Positions 61,321-64,000 of a stretch of DNA of 64,000 nt are shown in pieces (positions within the stretch are counted from its first letter, which is position 1; each line of letters begins with the position of its first letter). A model generated the notes under the pieces. That model ran no database searches. It was given only the letters and a program-made list of their open reading frames with translations, and had not been told where the DNA came from. The translations under genes were made by a program, and so were the position numbers. This DNA is from an uncultured Flavobacteriaceae bacterium (GTDB lineage: Bacteria; Bacteroidota; Bacteroidia; Flavobacteriales; Flavobacteriaceae). Where the stretch lies: assembly GCA_913061125.1 (NCBI GenBank), contig CAJXUB010000002.1:42023-106022 (forward strand), given 5' to 3'.

Positions 61321-64000
61321 TTAAAATTTAGCAGTTAGATTCACACCAAAAGATCTTGTTGGTGGTACTTGTGCGTTTTCCAATCCTTGACGATTTCCAG
61401 AGCCAGTTACAACTTGGGGGTCTAAATATGGTAGTTTAGAGGATAATATTCCTAGATTTCTTCCAAAAACACTTAATCTCAAACTATTAAAAGGGGTTTT
61501 AGCAGTGAGGCTTGTAGGAAAAACATAGCTCAATCTTAAATCTCTAAACTTAAGAAAGCTTGCATCATAGACATTAGGTGCTGCCATTCTCCATGTTGAT
61601 TGATAATAGGTTTGAGGGTTAATTTTTTTGTCATTAGGACTACCATCAGCTTTAACTCCAGGAAGAATCATTCCGTTGGCTCGAGTGTCATTTTCTCCAT
61701 TAAAGGCAACTGTTTCTGGATGCATTCCTGAATATTTGGACCACTGTAAAGAGGTGGAGTGAACTATACCACCGATTTGAAAATCAAAGAGAGCAGACAG
61801 AGTTAAAGATTTATAGTTAAAACTAGTACTAAAGCCACCTGTCCAATCTGCCAATGCAGATCCTAAATAAACCCTATCATCAGTAAATTGATAATAACCA
61901 TTTTCATCGACCAGTTTATTTCCATTTTCATCGTATTTGTAATCGTTGCCAAACAATGCCATGTAAGGATATCCTTCTTGAATTCTTAGCTCTGCTGCCC
62001 ATGTGCCTCCCATATTAATGCTTTCAACAACAGAATTTCCATTTTCATCCTTTAAAAGCTCAACTACCTCATTTTTTTGTTTAGACAGATTCAATCCCAA
62101 ATTCCAACTGAAATTATCTGTTCTGATTGGGGTTCCAGAGATTTGAAATTCAAAACCTGAATTTTTCATAGTACCTGCGTTCAACAATCTAGAGCTGTAT
62201 CCAGTAGCTGGTGAGACTGGAACGTTGAATATTTGATTCTCTGTTTCTCTATCATAGTAGGCAACATCAATGTTCAATCTGTTTGAAAACATTTTTAGCA
62301 TGATACCAAATTCAATCTCTGTTGTTAGCTCATTTTTTAGGTCTGGATTTTGCCTTGAATTTGGTATTTCGTAAATCGGGTTACCTCCAAAATTTGGAGT
62401 TAGTGGATTGTAAACATCAAAAAGTCTGTAAGGGTCACTATCATTACCGGCTTGTGCCCATGAGGCTCTGACTTTTCCAAAATTTATGACATTTGAATTG
62501 TCAAATACAGGAAGCTCTGTAAAAGCAAAACTAAGTGAAGCTGATGGGTAGAAGTAACTATTGTTTTTTTCAGGTAGGGTTGACGACCAGTCATTTCTTC
62601 CTGTCACATCTAAAAACAACATATTGTCAAAGTCGAAAGAAGCTGATGCATAAACACTATTTATCCCTCTGTTTCTTTCAAATGTATCAATAACTGGGTC
62701 TCCTACGGAATTCGCCATATTAAAAAATTTATCAATAACTAAACCGCCTGAAGATTCTAGAGTAGTTCTCTTAGTAAACTGTCTCATTCTGTTTGCACCA
62801 ATAAAACCGTTAAAACCAACTCTCTCACTAATTTTGGTATTGTAATTTAATCTTACTTCCATATTGGTTTCACGGAATCGTCTTTCAGTTTCCTCATACC
62901 TAGATGTATCCACAGATCTTAGAGGAATCCCTTCTCTTATGCTAAATTGGAACCAATCTGACCCAAATTGAGTAAAAAGACTTAATTTGTCGTTGAACTT
63001 ATAAGTTAGATTTGCGTTACCAAACAGTCTGTTTTTTTGATCTTCTTGAAGAAAATTCTCTCTTACCCAATATGGGTTATCAAAATAGTTTGGTTTTGCA
63101 TTGAACGCTGTCAAATTTCCATTTGAATCAGTAGTTATACCTTTGGGGTTCCAAGTGTACTGATTTCCTTCACTGGTGTTCTGAGCATTTTTTAATCGTT
63201 GCACATCCAATTGCGATTGCCACCATTGTGTGAAAGCTTGTAGTGGATTATTATTACTGTAGCCAGTGGCATCTCTATTATCAGCCTTAGTATTAATGTA
63301 GTTTACTGATACTCCAGCACTAAGCTTTTCTGTAAAATTAAAATTAGTCCCTAGATTTATTGAGTTTCTTATTAATTTTCCTTTTGGAGTTGTACTATTT
63401 TGCTTTAAGTTGGAGTAGCCAACTCTGTAGGAGCCTTTGTCATGTGCTCCTGAAAATGAAACGGAGTTATTCAGAGTCAAACCAGATCTAAAGAAAGACT
63501 CATAAGAGTTTTCGGGTGCAACCCATGGTCTAACCTCCTTGTAATTTGGCGAGCCTGGATCCCAAGAATCCCAGTGTCTTACCAAAATGTTGGGGTTATA
63601 TTTTGGTCCCCAAGACCCGTCTTTTGCATAATTGGGTGCTAAGTATGATTGACCGTCTTGTGTAAATTCGTTAAATCCACTAGCTGTATTGTAAATGGAG
63701 CCTCCTCCATACATGGTTTGTACTGGAATAAGATTGGTAACATTATCGACGGTTACACTTGAGTCAAAAGTAACTCCCATACTTGGTTTTCCTGTTGGGC
63801 TAAATTTTCCTTTTTTTGTGGTAATTAATATTACTCCGTTGGCCCCTCTTGCTCCATAAATGGCAGTTGCGGCGGCTCCTTTTAGTACAGACATACTTTC
63901 AATACTGGAGGGATCAATTTCAGAGGCACCGTTTCCATAATCATAGTCACCACCACCAAATCCTCTTTGTCCTGGTTGTGGTGGTGTATCTGCAGAACCT
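61321..64000 (-). CDS. SusC/RagA family TonB-linked outer membrane protein (N terminus beyond window)
   Basis: SMSVLKGAAATAIYGARGANGVILITTKKG plug motif; frame open to the window edge; C-terminal RSFGVNLTAKF. Confidence 0.94.
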   Translation of the reverse strand, partial: GSADTPPQPGQRGFGGGDYDYGNGASEIDPSSIESMSVLKGAAATAIYGARGANGVILITTKKGKFSPTGKPSMGVTFDSSVTVDNVTNLIPVQTMYGGGSIYNTASGFNEFTQDGQSYLAPNYAKDGSWGPKYNPNILVRHWDSWDPGSPNYKEVRPWVAPENSYESFFRSGLTLNNSVSFSGAHDKGSYRVGYSNLKQNSTTPKGKLIRNSINLGTNFNFTEKLSAGVSVNYINTKADNRDATGYSNNNPLQAFTQWWQSQLDVQRLKNAQNTSEGNQYTWNPKGITTDSNGNLTAFNAKPNYFDNPYWVRENFLQEDQKNRLFGNANLTYKFNDKLSLFTQFGSDWFQFSIREGIPLRSVDTSRYEETERRFRETNMEVRLNYNTKISERVGFNGFIGANRMRQFTKRTTLESSGGLVIDKFFNMANSVGDPVIDTFERNRGINSVYASASFDFDNMLFLDVTGRNDWSSTLPEKNNSYFYPSASLSFAFTELPVFDNSNVINFGKVRASWAQAGNDSDPYRLFDVYNPLTPNFGGNPIYEIPNSRQNPDLKNELTTEIEFGIMLKMFSNRLNIDVAYYDRETENQIFNVPVSPATGYSSRLLNAGTMKNSGFEFQISGTPIRTDNFSWNLGLNLSKQKNEVVELLKDENGNSVVESINMGGTWAAELRIQEGYPYMALFGNDYKYDENGNKLVDENGYYQFTDDRVYLGSALADWTGGFSTSFNYKSLTLSALFDFQIGGIVHSTSLQWSKYSGMHPETVAFNGENDTRANGMILPGVKADGSPNDKKINPQTYYQSTWRMAAPNVYDASFLKFRDLRLSYVFPTSLTAKTPFNSLRLSVFGRNLGILSSKLPYLDPQVVTGSGNRQGLENAQVPPTRSFGVNLTAKF

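Noticed and set aside
1-64000. CRISPR arrays, toxin-antitoxin pairs, restriction systems, retrons, prophage
   Set aside because: No supporting genes or repeat-spacer structure found by reading the sequence and ORF list; a tool-based search was not possible.

Overview
The window is from a Flavobacteriaceae-like (Bacteroidota) chromosome. It is densely coded and mostly housekeeping. It opens with the 3' end of a T9SS-secreted repeat protein and a second T9SS cargo gene, followed by tRNA-Leu(CAA). The core genes are prs-rplY-pth, ribF, serS, a TPR/DUF4286/rsmA/mgtE/dehydrogenase run, a bifunctional OlsF-like acyltransferase, aspartokinase/GNAT, fbp, era, der, a LemA/TPM/MerR/M23 block, alaS, ilvE, gcvP, purEK, adk, obg, a Mur ligase, radC, rarA, a rhomboid protease and rlmB. 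The last ~13 kb is an outer-membrane uptake region: a T9SS subtilisin, two surface lipoproteins and two SusC/SusD pairs, the last SusC running off the right edge. I found no CRISPR array, prophage, integrase, IS transposase or rRNA. I did not find an undescribed system I can defend strongly. The best leads are (i) two back-to-back SusCD pairs next to secreted proteases and without visible CAZymes, (ii) a compact KAS III/methyltransferase/glycosyltransferase cassette, (iii) a two-hairpin REP-like element after alaS, (iv) TAnnTTTG promoter boxes at a near-constant short distance from start codons, and (v) an 8-bp perfect inverted repeat in the 500-bp AT-rich region upstream of a T9SS gene. All family calls were made by eye from motifs and were not searched against databases.
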